From contig NZ_JAEFCD010000007.1 of assembly GCF_016405965.1 (NCBI RefSeq), forward strand, positions 34,624 to 98,623: DNA of 64,000 nucleotides, given 5' to 3'. The notes beneath the pieces were generated by a model. It had not been told where the DNA came from. It ran no database searches and saw only the letters and a program-made list of their open reading frames with translations. The stretch's first letter is position 1; every line of letters begins with the position of its first letter. The translations under genes were made by a program, and so were the position numbers. Source of the stretch: Alteromonas sp. IB21. Its GTDB lineage: Bacteria; Pseudomonadota; Gammaproteobacteria; Enterobacterales; Alteromonadaceae. Shown in pieces: positions 54,999 through 64,000 of this stretch.

Positions 54999-55633
54999 TG
55001 CCTACATCCGCGCTTGTGGCCGCTGCTGCTGAATCGCTAATCAATAAGATCTTGTCTTTAGATGAAGATAGCGAGACGAGGTTAAAGCCCCTTCGTGATG
55101 CTAGGCTTACCGCATTTGTATCGCCGCTTCCCTACGGCATAACGCTGTCATTTTCTGATCGTATCGACGTGCTCACTGAGCAAGGAACTTTCGAGGAAGC
55201 AGTGGCGTCTTTAGGGCCAAAAGATTGTTGCATTAAAACATCACTCCAAACATTGCCCGAACTCAAAGAAACCAGTCAGCTTACTCGACTCATACAGCAA
55301 AAAGCGTTGGTATTAGAGGGCGAGTTAAAGGTAGCTCAACACGTTAGCGCGCTTTTTCAACAGCTCGATGTTGATGTTGAAGAGATACTGGCACAGAAAA
55401 CCAATGACGTGGTTGCCCATCAAACTGTGAAAACAGTAACTGCAGTGCATGAAAAAACAATGAGAGCACTGGCATCCATAGGGCAGGTGTTAGGCAACGC
55501 CGTAGTAGAGGAAAAGCAGCTTGCTGCTCACAAGCTTGCAGTTATGCATTTTAGCGATGAAGTAAATGTGCTTCGTGATAGAACAGAAAGTGCAGATGCG
55601 CGGCTACGTCACTTAGAAGAAAAGTTAAAGTAA
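54998..55633 (+). CDS. ubiJ: Ubiquinone biosynthesis accessory factor UbiJ
   Basis: UbiJ contains an N-terminal SCP2 lipid-binding domain and a C-terminal coiled coil, and it supports assembly of the soluble ubiquinone biosynthesis complex. The 211 residues resemble E. coli UbiJ (201). Visible sequence such as SLGPKDCCIKTSLQTLPEL and a C-terminal acidic helix agree. ATG is embedded in the TAATG overlap with ubiE. Confidence 0.9.
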   Translation: MPTSALVAAAAESLINKILSLDEDSETRLKPLRDARLTAFVSPLPYGITLSFSDRIDVLTEQGTFEEAVASLGPKDCCIKTSLQTLPELKETSQLTRLIQQKALVLEGELKVAQHVSALFQQLDVDVEEILAQKTNDVVAHQTVKTVTAVHEKTMRALASIGQVLGNAVVEEKQLAAHKLAVMHFSDEVNVLRDRTESADARLRHLEEKLK

Positions 55634-55656
55634 GATTCATAGAAACAGGCTCATAA

Positions 55657-57285
55657 ATGCGTATTGTTAGGTTTTACCGAATTAACAAGGTACTGTTGGA
55701 ACACGGTTTAGACGAGTTAATTCCAGCAAAGTGGTTGCCCTGGTACGCGCGAGCAATGCGCCATACTATTTTTTGGGTGAGAAATAAGCATAAAGGTAAA
55801 TCTGCCGGAGAGCGTATCACCCTTGCTCTTCAAAACCTTGGACCGGTGTTTATCAAATTCGGTCAAATGATGTCTACCCGCCGTGACCTACTTCCTCCTG
55901 CCATCGCAAACGAACTCGCACGCTTACAAGATAAAGTGCCGCCGTTTTCATCAGATGCGGCACAAGACATTGTCAAGCAGGCATTGGGACTTTCCGATTT
56001 AAGCGAATTGTTTAGCGAGTTTGAAACAAAACCGTTAGCGTCCGCCTCTATCGCTCAAGTTCATGCGGCTAAACTCAAGCACAATAATGAAGACGTTGTG
56101 GTCAAAGTACTGCGACCAGATATACGCGATACCATAGTAGCCGATATGGAGCTATTGTTTAGCTTGGCTAGTGTACTGCAGCGTTGGCTCCCCGACGGTA
56201 AACGGTTACGCTCAGTAGAAGTGGTGGTGGAATACCGCAAAACCATTGTTGATGAACTCGATTTGTTGCGAGAATCAGCAAATGGTATTCAGCTAGGGCG
56301 CAATTTCGAAGGTTCCGATGCGCTATATGTACCGAAAATTTACAGCGACTACTGCCGCAGTAACGTGCTTGTCATGGAACGTATTTACGGCCTGCCTATT
56401 TCAAATATCGACGCCCTGCTCACACAAAATACCAACATGAAAAAATTGGCAGAACGGGGCGTAGAAGTATTTTTCACGCAAGTTTTTCGCGACAGTTTTT
56501 TCCATGCTGACATGCATCCGGGCAACATATTCGTATCTACGGAACACCCTGAAAACCCCAAATACATTGCTATCGATTTTGGCATTGTGGGCACCCTTAA
56601 TCGCGAAGATAAACGGTACTTGGCCGAAAACTTTATCGCGTTCTTCAATCGCGACTACCGCAAGGTCGCGCAGCTTCATGCTGATTCAGGCTGGGTGCCG
56701 CAAGATACCAACATCGATGAATTTGAAATGGCCATTCGCACAGTATGCGAGCCTATCTTTCAAAAGCCCTTGGCTGAAATTTCTTTCGGCAACGTATTGT
56801 TACAGCTATTCAATACCGCGCGCCGTTTCAACATGGTTGTGCAACCCCAGCTTGTACTGCTGCAAAAAACCTTGCTCTATATCGAAGGGCTGGGTCGACA
56901 GCTTTATCCTCAGCTCGATTTATGGAAAACCGCGAAGCCGTTTCTCGAAAACTGGATGAAAGAGCAAATTGGCTTCACAGCGATGATGGGTAAAGTAAAA
57001 GATAATTTGCCGTTTTGGTCAGAAAAACTGCCCGAAATGCCTGACCTGCTTTATGACAGTTTGCAGCAGATGAAGCGCTTGCCCTTACAGCAACAAAGAG
57101 CGCATTTGGCGCTCCTTCAAGAGCAGAAAAAGACAACTCAGACCACTCATCTAAGCGTGGTGGGCGCGACCTTTATGCTAACAACAGTTATTCTGCCGAC
57201 TTACGGTTTATCATGGTATTTCCCTGCATTTACTAGCTTGATAGGCGCAGTTTGCTGGTTCTTAGCTTGGCGCAAAGGGCTCTAG
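55657..57285 (+). CDS. ubiB: Ubiquinone biosynthesis kinase-like protein UbiB
   Basis: UbiB is an ABC1/ADCK atypical kinase-like ATPase required for ubiquinone synthesis. The 542 residues carry the KxGQ motif [14 protein letters not shown], the A-rich loop [13 protein letters not shown], lysine in [10 protein letters not shown], and the catalytic [13 protein letters not shown] and IDFGIVG motifs. C-terminal membrane helices anchor it. Length agrees with E. coli UbiB (546). Confidence 0.97.
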   Translation: MRIVRFYRINKVLLEHGLDELIPAKWLPWYARAMRHTIFWVRNKHKGKSAGERITLALQNLGPVFIKFGQMMSTRRDLLPPAIANELARLQDKVPPFSSDAAQDIVKQALGLSDLSELFSEFETKPLASASIAQVHAAKLKHNNEDVVVKVLRPDIRDTIVADMELLFSLASVLQRWLPDGKRLRSVEVVVEYRKTIVDELDLLRESANGIQLGRNFEGSDALYVPKIYSDYCRSNVLVMERIYGLPISNIDALLTQNTNMKKLAERGVEVFFTQVFRDSFFHADMHPGNIFVSTEHPENPKYIAIDFGIVGTLNREDKRYLAENFIAFFNRDYRKVAQLHADSGWVPQDTNIDEFEMAIRTVCEPIFQKPLAEISFGNVLLQLFNTARRFNMVVQPQLVLLQKTLLYIEGLGRQLYPQLDLWKTAKPFLENWMKEQIGFTAMMGKVKDNLPFWSEKLPEMPDLLYDSLQQMKRLPLQQQRAHLALLQEQKKTTQTTHLSVVGATFMLTTVILPTYGLSWYFPAFTSLIGAVCWFLAWRKGL

Positions 57286-57580
57286 TTATTGTTACGTTGG
57301 GGTGAAATATTTATGAAATCCGTTGTTTAGTGATTAATTTGTATAGTAATCGTCCCGAAGAGTGTTATAGTGGTCTTGGCTCTTAGCCAATGTCTTTAAA
57401 TAGACGCGATTTTGTATTATTTGCTATATGTTAAAACCGCTCGAGTTACCCTGTAATTTGTTGTAAGTTGTTTGTCCATTCGTAAGTAAGACCCAATACT
57501 CCGCCAATTTAAAGACTTTAAAGAAACTAAGTTACACGCGCTTATGCGCAATTTAATATGATATTTGAGGTCTATACGAC
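57286..57580 (+). promoter_or_regulatory. Long leader of the cold-shock gene
   Basis: Nearly 300 bases without a gene precede the csp ATG, as expected for a cold-shock mRNA leader. A small hairpin TTGGCT-CTT-AGCCAA sits at 57376-57390. No clear E. coli-type cold box was found. Confidence 0.5.
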
Positions 57581-57790
57581 ATGTCTAAAGTTACAGGCAC
57601 AGTTAAGTGGTTCAACGCTGATAAAGGTTACGGTTTTCTAACACAAGATAATGGCGGCAAGGACGTATTCGTTCATTTCCGTGCAATTATCTCTGACGGT
57701 TACAAAACGCTTCCAGAAGGTCAGCGAGTAGAATTTGAAGTTGAAGAAGGTCAAAAAGGTCTTCAAGCTGCTAACGTGCAAGCTATCTAA
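57581..57790 (+). CDS. CspA-family cold-shock protein
   Basis: A 69-residue single-stranded nucleic acid-binding cold-shock domain. RNP1 (KGYGFL) and RNP2 (DVFVHF) are intact. It acts as an RNA chaperone or antiterminator; the long leader suggests post-transcriptional cold regulation. A strong terminator follows. Confidence 0.96.
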   Translation: MSKVTGTVKWFNADKGYGFLTQDNGGKDVFVHFRAIISDGYKTLPEGQRVEFEVEEGQKGLQAANVQAI

Positions 57791-57796
57791 GAATTC

Positions 57797-57826
57797 AAAA
57801 ACGGCGGTCATCAGACCGCCGTTTTT
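57797..57826 (+). terminator. Terminator of the cold-shock gene
   Basis: AAAAACGGCGGTC, a short loop and GACCGCCGTTTTT form a perfect hairpin with a T run, six bases past the csp stop. Confidence 0.95.
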
Positions 57827-58019
57827 CTTTCAGCAACATGCTGAAAAAACCTCATTATCCCCGATCTATATATTTTCAAGATTAATAATCACGTAATTCA
57901 TCGCCCCTCACTTTTATAATATAGAAACACTGCTACCAAAATTTGCGTCTCGATAGGCTTTAATGCTTTACTCACCGTATTAGCTAACTTCCTCAAAGTT
58001 ACTTTTCACGGAGAGCACA

Positions 58020-58676
58020 ATGGGAATTATCGTTTTCTTACGAGTTTCACTGTTAATTTCACTTTTCGTCTTTACCGCGCAGTCTGCTAACGCGGAACCG
58101 CAGTCCCAACCTGAGCCTGTGCAGCACAGTGATGGGAATATACTAGCTGTCGTTTTAGGTCAAAACGTTACCCGCACCGATGCGATGCCTAATGAAAAAG
58201 AGCAAAAAGAAATAAAAGAGCAGGCTAAGGAAGATTATGAAGACATGCTTGATTATGTTGTTCGTGTAAATGCTTCTACCAAAATTTATGAATTAGTTTT
58301 AGAAGACTACGCGTCAAAAAAGGTAATTGAGCTTAACCAAACTCTCGTCACTAAATTTACGGAAAAGTTTGCCAGCCAGGTATCTGAGCAAAAAAGTAGT
58401 AAGCCTATTGAAGAAATAGCGCGAAAGCAGGTTATGCAATACCAAACTGAAAAGGCCCTGTTCGAAGAGTTTGGTGGGCGGGTTGTATTTCGTCAGTCTA
58501 ACCCGCAAATGCCAATTGATGCATATAAGGCCTTGCTCACTCGCTATCGTCAAAATAATCAATTACAGATAGTCGATGAAGCGCTAAAAGAGGCATTTTG
58601 GGATGTTTTTACTCCTCCATTTCAATATGAAATCGCACCGGAAAACGTGGATTTCGCTCAGCCATGGTGGTTGTAG
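58020..58676 (+). CDS. Secreted protein of unknown function
   Basis: The 218-residue product has a signal peptide (about 1-26, ending SANA-EP) and a mainly helical periplasmic domain without cysteines. The early part (ILAVVLGQNVT followed by charged helices) resembles chaperone-like SurA N-domains only loosely. I do not recognise a family. It is a single gene between the cold-shock and Lrp genes. Confidence 0.65.
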   Translation: MGIIVFLRVSLLISLFVFTAQSANAEPQSQPEPVQHSDGNILAVVLGQNVTRTDAMPNEKEQKEIKEQAKEDYEDMLDYVVRVNASTKIYELVLEDYASKKVIELNQTLVTKFTEKFASQVSEQKSSKPIEEIARKQVMQYQTEKALFEEFGGRVVFRQSNPQMPIDAYKALLTRYRQNNQLQIVDEALKEAFWDVFTPPFQYEIAPENVDFAQPWWL

Positions 58677-58755
58677 TGTATTTAAAAAGCGAACTATACG
58701 AAGCCAGTTAACGTGGTGGCTAAGTTAATCCTCATCATAAGAGCAACTTATCTTT

Positions 58756-59238
58756 ATGCGTAATGACAAAAGCACAAGTATCGACGGTATCGATAAAGCC
58801 ATTTTAGGGTTAGTTCAAAATGATGCAGAGACGCCCGTTGCAGAAATTGCAGATCAAGTAGGACTAACAGTAACGCCTTGCTGGCGCCGCATTCAGAAGC
58901 TTGAAGAAAAGGGAATTATTTCAAAGCGTGTTGCCTTGTTACAAGCAAGGCAGCTTGGCCTTACCATGACTGTTTTTGTGCAAGTGAAGGCAGGTCGGCA
59001 CGATGGAAAATGGCTTGCTTCGTTTGCTAAGCACGCAGCTTCTTTCGATGAAGTGGTCGAGTGCTACAGGATGTCCGGGGAGTACGATTACTTACTTAAA
59101 GTACTGGTTACGGACATGGATTGCTTCGATCATTTTTACAAGCGGCTTGTTAACGGCATCGAGTTCTCAGATGTCACATCGAGCTTCGCGATGGAACAGA
59201 TAAAATACACGACGGCAGTGCCGCTGAATCATCTATAG
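58756..59238 (+). CDS. Lrp/AsnC-family transcription regulator
   Basis: The 160-residue protein shows the N-terminal helix-turn-helix (DKAILGLVQNDAETPVAEIADQVGLTVTPCWRRIQKLEEKGII) and the C-terminal ligand-binding RAM domain with GEYDYLLKVLVTDMDCFDHFY. Such regulators sense amino acids. No adjacent enzyme or exporter reveals its target. Confidence 0.93.
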   Translation: MRNDKSTSIDGIDKAILGLVQNDAETPVAEIADQVGLTVTPCWRRIQKLEEKGIISKRVALLQARQLGLTMTVFVQVKAGRHDGKWLASFAKHAASFDEVVECYRMSGEYDYLLKVLVTDMDCFDHFYKRLVNGIEFSDVTSSFAMEQIKYTTAVPLNHL

Positions 59239-59351
59239 CCGATGGAGATTGCTAATAAACGGTAATAGGCAAAGGCAAAATTAAAGCATAGATAGATGCA
59301 CGAAACCCAGAGTAATAAGTGCTTCCGTTATAGTTTTAGTAGATAAAAAAA

Positions 59352-59374
59352 AGGGGCCGGTTTAACGGGCCCCC
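59352..59374 (-). terminator. Terminator of the 54-residue gene
   Basis: On the minus strand GGGGCC, a loop and GGCCCC are followed by TTTTTTTT. It lies seven bases past the stop of the small gene and supports its reality. Confidence 0.9.
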
Positions 59375-59380
59375 TATGCA

Positions 59381-59545
59381 TTAATGATTTTGGTCTTCAA
59401 CGTGCTGTTCGGCGAATATCTTGGATTTCTTTTTGATTTTACATCCTAAGATACGCTGCGCATTCTTTCTGCCGATGTAATGAGCTACCGGGTAGGGGTG
59501 CGCGCGCTTGAAGAACCGTGAGATTGAATGGAATACATTTTCCAT
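59381..59545 (-). CDS. Small basic protein, 54 residues
   Basis: The frame starts MENVFHSISRFFKRAHPYP and has a Lys/Arg-rich middle (GRKNAQRILGCKIKKKSK). A strong Shine-Dalgarno AGAAGGAG lies six bases before the ATG and a perfect terminator lies just after the stop, so this is very probably a real gene. No membrane helix is visible. Function and family unknown; a nucleic-acid-binding role is possible from charge only. Confidence 0.8.
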   Translation of the reverse strand: MENVFHSISRFFKRAHPYPVAHYIGRKNAQRILGCKIKKKSKIFAEQHVEDQNH

Positions 59546-59907
59546 AATTTGGCTCCTTCTATTAAAAATTACCCCAAATAAAATATAGTAATGTTACAGT
59601 TTGATGTCAATACTTATCTTCGTGAAAGGACCCCTGGATAATGCAGAGCGGTCTCTTTACGCAGATTTCAATAAATCAAACAGTTACCACTTATTTTTAT
59701 ACTTTAGTTGAAGAAAAGGATCAGCTTTTACGCTTTTAGCTAAAATATTTGAGGACAATAAATGAAAACACGTGAAGAGAGGCTATAAAAGGTTTGGTCG
59801 ATAATACAGCTGGAAAGAAAGTGAACACCACTGTTTTAGGTGATGCCCACTATTGCTTTAACTTATAAAACTAACAAGGAGTTGTGTTACTAATAAGCAC
59901 ACGGGCT
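59546..59907. other. 360-bp intergenic region
   Basis: No credible gene on either strand. It contains the promoter of the 54-residue gene and the 3' end of the cydAB operon; no cydX-like frame follows cydB here. Confidence 0.6.
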
Positions 59908-60915
59908 TCAGTAGTAAGAAAGCTTTTCTGATTTACCCGAAAAAATCTTATACACCATGGCCGTGTAAGCCAGAATAATAGGTACAACAATGACCACGCC
60001 CACAAGCAAAAAGCGTAGAGAGCTTGCGTCACTGAGTGCATCCATCACCGTCATCTGTCCAGGAATAATAAACGGATAGTAGCTTATGCCGAATGCGGCG
60101 AAGCAAAGCAAGAATACGAGTAGGGCAATAAAGAACGGAAGCCATTCGCCTTTACCTCGCGCGTCGGGCAGTTTCTTAAGCAACACACCACAAAGTGCTA
60201 GAAGCGCGAAACACGCTACTGGGATCGCGAAAAGCACATAACCCCAAGGGGCAGACAACCATAGGTCTCGCACGTCATCGTGTAAGGTTAGGTTAGCGAT
60301 ACTTACCGCGACAATCCCAACAGCTAGTACCCCTAAACCTCTGCGCGCCCAGTAATACGCTTTCTGCTGAAGCTCACCTTCAGTTTTTAATATTAGCCAG
60401 CACGAGCCAATAAATGCGTAGGCAGCGGTGACACCAAAAGCAGAAAGTAGTGCAAAACCTTGCGCCCATAAGTCAGTGCGAAGCCCCGTTACGTAAATGC
60501 CTAACATATACCCTTGCGCCAATGTGGTAAGCAACGAACCGTACTTGAACACCAAGTCCCATTTGCGCTTTTGAACTTGCACAACTTTGGCTCTGAAGTC
60601 GAAAGCTACCCCGCGAAGTATTAGCCCTAACAGCATAAATGTCGCTGGTAAGTACAAGGTTTGTAACACTTCACTGTGTGCCTCTGGAAAAGCAATAAGC
60701 AGCAGCCCGATTGCCAGAACCAACCAAGTTTCATTTGCATCCCAGTAGGGCCCAATAGAAGCAATCATGTCGTCGCGAAAGGCTTCTGTTCTTGGTGGAA
60801 TCAATACACCCACACCCAAGTCGTAGCCATCAAGAATGGCATAAAGTAAAACCGATAAGCCAAGTAGCCCTACATAGATATTGCCGAGCATTTCTGCTGA
60901 TACATTCTCAAACAT
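59908..60915 (-). CDS. cydB: Cytochrome bd-type ubiquinol oxidase subunit II
   Basis: The 335-residue integral membrane protein has eight or nine helices. ILDGYDLGVGVL near the N-terminus and IGPYWDANETWLVLAIG are signatures of CydB/CioB. It pairs with the upstream subunit I to oxidise ubiquinol and reduce oxygen with high affinity. It lies 11 bases after cydA. Confidence 0.95.
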   Translation of the reverse strand: MFENVSAEMLGNIYVGLLGLSVLLYAILDGYDLGVGVLIPPRTEAFRDDMIASIGPYWDANETWLVLAIGLLLIAFPEAHSEVLQTLYLPATFMLLGLILRGVAFDFRAKVVQVQKRKWDLVFKYGSLLTTLAQGYMLGIYVTGLRTDLWAQGFALLSAFGVTAAYAFIGSCWLILKTEGELQQKAYYWARRGLGVLAVGIVAVSIANLTLHDDVRDLWLSAPWGYVLFAIPVACFALLALCGVLLKKLPDARGKGEWLPFFIALLVFLLCFAAFGISYYPFIIPGQMTVMDALSDASSLRFLLVGVVIVVPIILAYTAMVYKIFSGKSEKLSYY

Positions 60916-60926
60916 GTTTGCTCTCC

Positions 60927-62300
60927 TTAAACCGTGCTTGGATCGGGATCGCTGAGCTGCATTTTAGCTTTTGCAACTTCCCGTTCCTCTGTTGTGATCT
61001 CTTCTATTTCAACGGCTCTTCTGCACATAAGCATCAATGTTCCCATGTATGCTATCAATAGCACCGTATAAATAACTAAATACAGGGTAAACGAGAGTGC
61101 TATGTTTCCTGGGGGAAGCTGCGTTACTGCGTCAGCGGTTTTCAGCACGCCACTCACCAAATAAGGCTGTCTTCCGATTTCGGTTACATACCAGCCTGCA
61201 AGGGTAGCTATCCAACCGCTAAATGCCATACCCGCAAAAGTTCGTTTAAGCCATAACGGGAAATCTTTTTTACGTAGTAGGTACAGGCTGCCTATCCATG
61301 AAACCGCGAGCATCAGCATTCCCATACCTACCATTACCCTAAAGCCGTAAAATACCGGTGCAACGGGAGGATGTTCTCCTTCGAATTCATTTAGCCCTTT
61401 AATTTCGCCTTTAAGTTCATGGGTAAGTATTAAGCTTGCGCCGTAAGGGATAGGAATTTCAAAATGGTTTTCTTTACTTTCCTCATCAGGTATGGCGAAA
61501 AGTAACAAAGGTGCACCTTCGGTGGTTTCCCAAAGGCCCTCCATTGCCGCTACTTTTTGCGGCTGGTGTTCTAGGGTATTTAAACCGTGCATGTCGCCAG
61601 CGAATATCTGCAGCGGTATTAAAACAGCAGCAGTATAAGTGGCTGTTTTGAGGGCGAGCTTGGGTGCTAATTTATCGTCGCCTTTAAGCATGCGATAGGC
61701 AGACAAGCCTGCGATTAAGAAGCTTGCAGTCAACCCCGATGCTAGCATCATATGTACAAAGCGGTAGGGGAAAGAAGGGTTAAAAATAATTTCCTTCCAG
61801 TTAGTGGCATACACCACACCGTCGACCACTTCGAAACCCTGCGGCGTTTGCATCCAGCTATTGAGCGCCAATATCCAGAAAGCAGAGGTTGTAGTGCCAA
61901 GCGCAACGATGAGAGTAGAAGCCGTATGCAGCCAGTTGGGAACACGGCGTATCCCAAATAGCATGATTCCCAAGAAAGTGGCTTCTAGGAAAAAGGCAGT
62001 AAGCACCTCGTAACCTAATAACGGTCCAGCGACGTTGCCTACTTTTTCCATAAACCCAGGCCAATTGGTGCCGAACTGGAACGACATAGTCACACCGCTT
62101 ACCACACCAAGTGCAAAGCTAAGTGCAAAAACACGTACCCAAAAACGGTACATGCGCATCCATACAGGATGCCCTGAAGTGTTTGAACGCAGTTTGAAAT
62201 AAAATAAAAACCATCCCATTGCCATGGTGATAGTTGGAAACAAGATATGAAAGCTAATATTTAGCGCAAATTGTAAACGAGACAGAAAGAATGCATCCAC
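60927..62300 (-). CDS. cydA: Cytochrome bd-type ubiquinol oxidase subunit I (short Q-loop type)
   Basis: The 457-residue protein carries the N-terminal heme-ligand histidine in SRLQFALNISFHILFP and FGTNWPGFMEKVGNVAGP of subunit I. It is much shorter than E. coli CydA (522), consistent with the short Q-loop cyanide-insensitive (CioA) type. The transcription unit begins with the GbsR/MarR gene 11 bases upstream. Confidence 0.94.
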   Translation of the reverse strand: MDAFFLSRLQFALNISFHILFPTITMAMGWFLFYFKLRSNTSGHPVWMRMYRFWVRVFALSFALGVVSGVTMSFQFGTNWPGFMEKVGNVAGPLLGYEVLTAFFLEATFLGIMLFGIRRVPNWLHTASTLIVALGTTTSAFWILALNSWMQTPQGFEVVDGVVYATNWKEIIFNPSFPYRFVHMMLASGLTASFLIAGLSAYRMLKGDDKLAPKLALKTATYTAAVLIPLQIFAGDMHGLNTLEHQPQKVAAMEGLWETTEGAPLLLFAIPDEESKENHFEIPIPYGASLILTHELKGEIKGLNEFEGEHPPVAPVFYGFRVMVGMGMLMLAVSWIGSLYLLRKKDFPLWLKRTFAGMAFSGWIATLAGWYVTEIGRQPYLVSGVLKTADAVTQLPPGNIALSFTLYLVIYTVLLIAYMGTLMLMCRRAVEIEEITTEEREVAKAKMQLSDPDPSTV

Positions 62301-62311
62301 AGAAGGCCCCC

Positions 62312-62869
62312 TTAGTTAACGCTGTTTTTTCCCGGAAGTAGCTTATCCTTAAGCTCAAGCATACGACCTACGCCAGAACCCAACTTCATTAAAGTGTTAA
62401 GCTTTTCAGGTCCAAGATTTTGAAGTTCTTGTGACCATGCCGTAATTGATTCGAGTAAATCGTGAATTTCGTTCAGTTTGTGTTGAGCGTTTGCTTCTTT
62501 TTCATTGGCAGGCGCGTCGAGCAAAAGGTCCCGCAGCAAGCTCATGGTGGGGTCTATTTCGCGCTTCCTACGCTCTTCAAAGACCCGATTAGCAAGTGTC
62601 CAGATATCACCCGCTGGAATAAAGAACTCTTTTCTTTCGCCTGGTACTAAGTGTTGTTTTACTAAGCGCCAAGATTGGAGTTCTTTTAAACCCATACTGG
62701 TATTGCCTCTGGAAATATTGAGGGCGTCAGCAATTTCCTGCGCTGAAATGGGCTCCTCATTCAACACGATCAACGCAAGAATTTGCCCCACGGTTCTGTT
62801 GAACCCCCAGCGACTTCCCATTTCCCCAAAATGCATAACTGCAGAAGTAATTAGCGGCGTCATTTTCAT
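62312..62869 (-). CDS. GbsR/MarR-family transcription regulator
   Basis: A 185-residue winged-helix protein with GRTVGQILALIVLNEEPISAQEIADALNISRGNTSMGLKELQSW, typical of GbsR-like MarR relatives, and a helical C-terminus for dimerisation. It is the first gene of the cydAB operon, so it probably controls oxidase expression and its own. A palindrome just upstream is a candidate operator. Its signal is unknown. Confidence 0.88.
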   Translation of the reverse strand: MKMTPLITSAVMHFGEMGSRWGFNRTVGQILALIVLNEEPISAQEIADALNISRGNTSMGLKELQSWRLVKQHLVPGERKEFFIPAGDIWTLANRVFEERRKREIDPTMSLLRDLLLDAPANEKEANAQHKLNEIHDLLESITAWSQELQNLGPEKLNTLMKLGSGVGRMLELKDKLLPGKNSVN

Positions 62870-62885
62870 TTTAATATTCCAGAAG

Positions 62886-62903
62886 TTTCAGAAATTACTG
62901 AAA
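62886..62903. promoter_or_regulatory. Palindrome upstream of the GbsR-cydAB operon
   Basis: TTTCAG, six bases, CTGAAA form a perfect palindrome 17 bases before the regulator start, a plausible site for autoregulation. Confidence 0.5.
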
Positions 62904-63092
62904 GTTTATTGTTCTAAATCAAAAAACACAAGATTAATTTGGGTTTGTGAGTGATTTTTAATGGAATATTTAATGAAAATTAATTAGGAGGGGGGAGCGA
63001 TATAACATGACCTTTAGTGTGTAAATTGTTATCGTTGTACTGATTATTTATCCACTACGAAAGTTCGCTTTCCCAATTTCTCGGCCAAGGCA

Positions 63093-64000
63093 ATGGAACA
63101 CATTACAGATATAAAGACAGCGCAGCTTCAAAATTGTGAAGATGAAGCCATTCACTTAATCGAAAGTGTTCAAAGCTTTGGATACGTTATAGCGATAGAC
63201 CCCGAATCAAAAAAAATCCAAGTGGTCAGCGAAAATATCAATGACTTGTTTAAGGTTGAGATCACTCCCAATCACACTCTCATTACCGAACTCATTGATA
63301 TCCCTTCTCAGGAAGCGCCAACTTTCCAAACCATCTACGAAACCGTAAAAGGCGGAAATACTCGCCGCGCATATCAGTGGAAATTTGCCAAAAATGCCCT
63401 TTGGCTTGATAGTTGGGAAAAAGAAGGTAGTGGGGTAGTGTTTGACTCAAATGGCTTGCTTGTCATCGAATTAGAGCCAACACCTCAGCTAAGCTATGAA
63501 GCTGCTCAGCAATGGGTGCCTATGGACGTAGATTTACGTACTTTGTTACCTGACGTTGATGGCTGTAAGTCAATCAACGATGTTGCAGACGCTATTGCTC
63601 AGGTATTTAAAAAATATATTGGTTTCAGTTCCGTCATGGTTTATCAATTTGATAAAGATTATTGCGGAGAAGTCATCGGGGAAGCAACGGCCGCTTCTTC
63701 GCGGTCTTTCAAAGGGTTAAAGTTCCCTGCATCTGATATACCGAGCCAAGCACGTGAGTTGTATTTAAAAAATAGAGTACGCTGTGTGTTTGATGTAGAA
63801 GAGAAGCCGATTGGCTTACAACCTTCTGTAAAAGAGTCGGGCAGGCCTGAAGTTGATCTATCAATGTCGATGGTTCGCTCGGTTTCTCCCGTTCATATCA
63901 CCTATTTGAAAAATATGGGTATCCGCTCATCGTTTTCTGTTTCCCTAGTATTTGAAGGCAAGCTGTGGGGCCTTCTGGCTTGTCACAATAATGAGCCCAA
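63093..64000 (+). CDS. Bacteriophytochrome (3' end outside the window)
   Basis: The frame is open to the end of the window (302 full codons). The N-terminal PAS domain has Cys15 in NCEDEAIHLIESVQSFG, the position of the biliverdin-binding cysteine in bacteriophytochromes. The GAF domain shows the PASDIP motif (FPASDIPSQARELY) and VRSVSPVHITYLKNMGIRSS and LWGLLACHN, which hold the histidines around the chromophore. It should bind biliverdin and sense red/far-red light. The PHY and output domains, probably a histidine kinase, are not in the window. Confidence 0.92.
   Translation, partial: MEHITDIKTAQLQNCEDEAIHLIESVQSFGYVIAIDPESKKIQVVSENINDLFKVEITPNHTLITELIDIPSQEAPTFQTIYETVKGGNTRRAYQWKFAKNALWLDSWEKEGSGVVFDSNGLLVIELEPTPQLSYEAAQQWVPMDVDLRTLLPDVDGCKSINDVADAIAQVFKKYIGFSSVMVYQFDKDYCGEVIGEATAASSRSFKGLKFPASDIPSQARELYLKNRVRCVFDVEEKPIGLQPSVKESGRPEVDLSMSMVRSVSPVHITYLKNMGIRSSFSVSLVFEGKLWGLLACHNNEP

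Overview
The window looks like chromosome of a marine gammaproteobacterium of the Alteromonas type. The evidence is gene order and protein character: ftsY-ftsE-ftsX-rpoH, priA-ftsN-hslV-hslU, a divergent metF/metJ pair, prlC followed by ubiE-ubiJ-ubiB, a DUF2959-type lipoprotein, and many c-di-GMP and two-component signalling genes. Most of it is housekeeping. No tRNA, rRNA, CRISPR array or complete insertion sequence was seen. The first gene (ftsY) and the last (a bacteriophytochrome) run off the window ends.

Layout. 1-7 kb: ftsY (5' truncated, with 54-bp in-frame repeats), ftsE and ftsX, two tandem EAL-HDOD signalling paralogues on the opposite strand, then rpoH behind a long leader. 7-15 kb: a GNAT-thioesterase fusion, pip-dtd, a small membrane protein with a DUF2959 lipoprotein, a YihY-type membrane protein, metF and metJ with MetJ boxes between them, and malic enzyme. 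15-22 kb: rpmE, priA, ftsN and hslVU; hslVU has a textbook sigma-32 promoter, and prlC near 51 kb has a similar one. 22-23 kb: a PrlF-YhaV toxin-antitoxin pair with a palindromic operator candidate.

23.4-28.8 kb (minus strand) is a compact peptide natural product locus: HlyD-type adaptor, C39-peptidase ABC exporter, LuxR-type regulator, a 70-residue precursor with a double-glycine leader, and a RimK-like ATP-grasp ligase. A structured RNA candidate sits in its leader, and a hairpin with a T-tract separates the precursor gene from the ligase gene. I read it as an ATP-grasp-modified RiPP system. HMG-CoA reductase is divergent from it.

30.5-38.9 kb (minus strand) is the most unusual region: eight tightly packed genes that form no system I can name. 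They encode a secreted low-complexity protein, an outer-membrane-type lipoprotein, two single-pass PEGA-repeat proteins (one ending in an SUMF1-type domain without cysteines), a 35-residue membrane peptide, a MotA/TolQ/ExbB proton-channel homologue, and two VWA proteins whose N-terminal helices share an FN-x-AFLD motif resembling TolR/ExbD/MotB. I infer a proton-motive-force-driven, envelope-spanning machine with VWA domains replacing the usual peptidoglycan-binding part.

39-51 kb: a secreted amidohydrolase with a beta-propeller, an orphan molybdopterin oxidoreductase, glutathione reductase, and a signalling cassette (helix-turn-helix/receiver protein, PhnD-like binding protein, histidine kinase, receiver with degenerate HD-GYP domain). 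51-58 kb: prlC, a 3-methyladenine glycosylase homologue, ubiEJB and a cold-shock gene. 58-64 kb: a secreted unknown, an Lrp-family regulator, a 54-residue basic protein with a strong Shine-Dalgarno and its own terminator, a cytochrome bd-type oxidase operon led by a GbsR/MarR regulator, and the start of the bacteriophytochrome gene.
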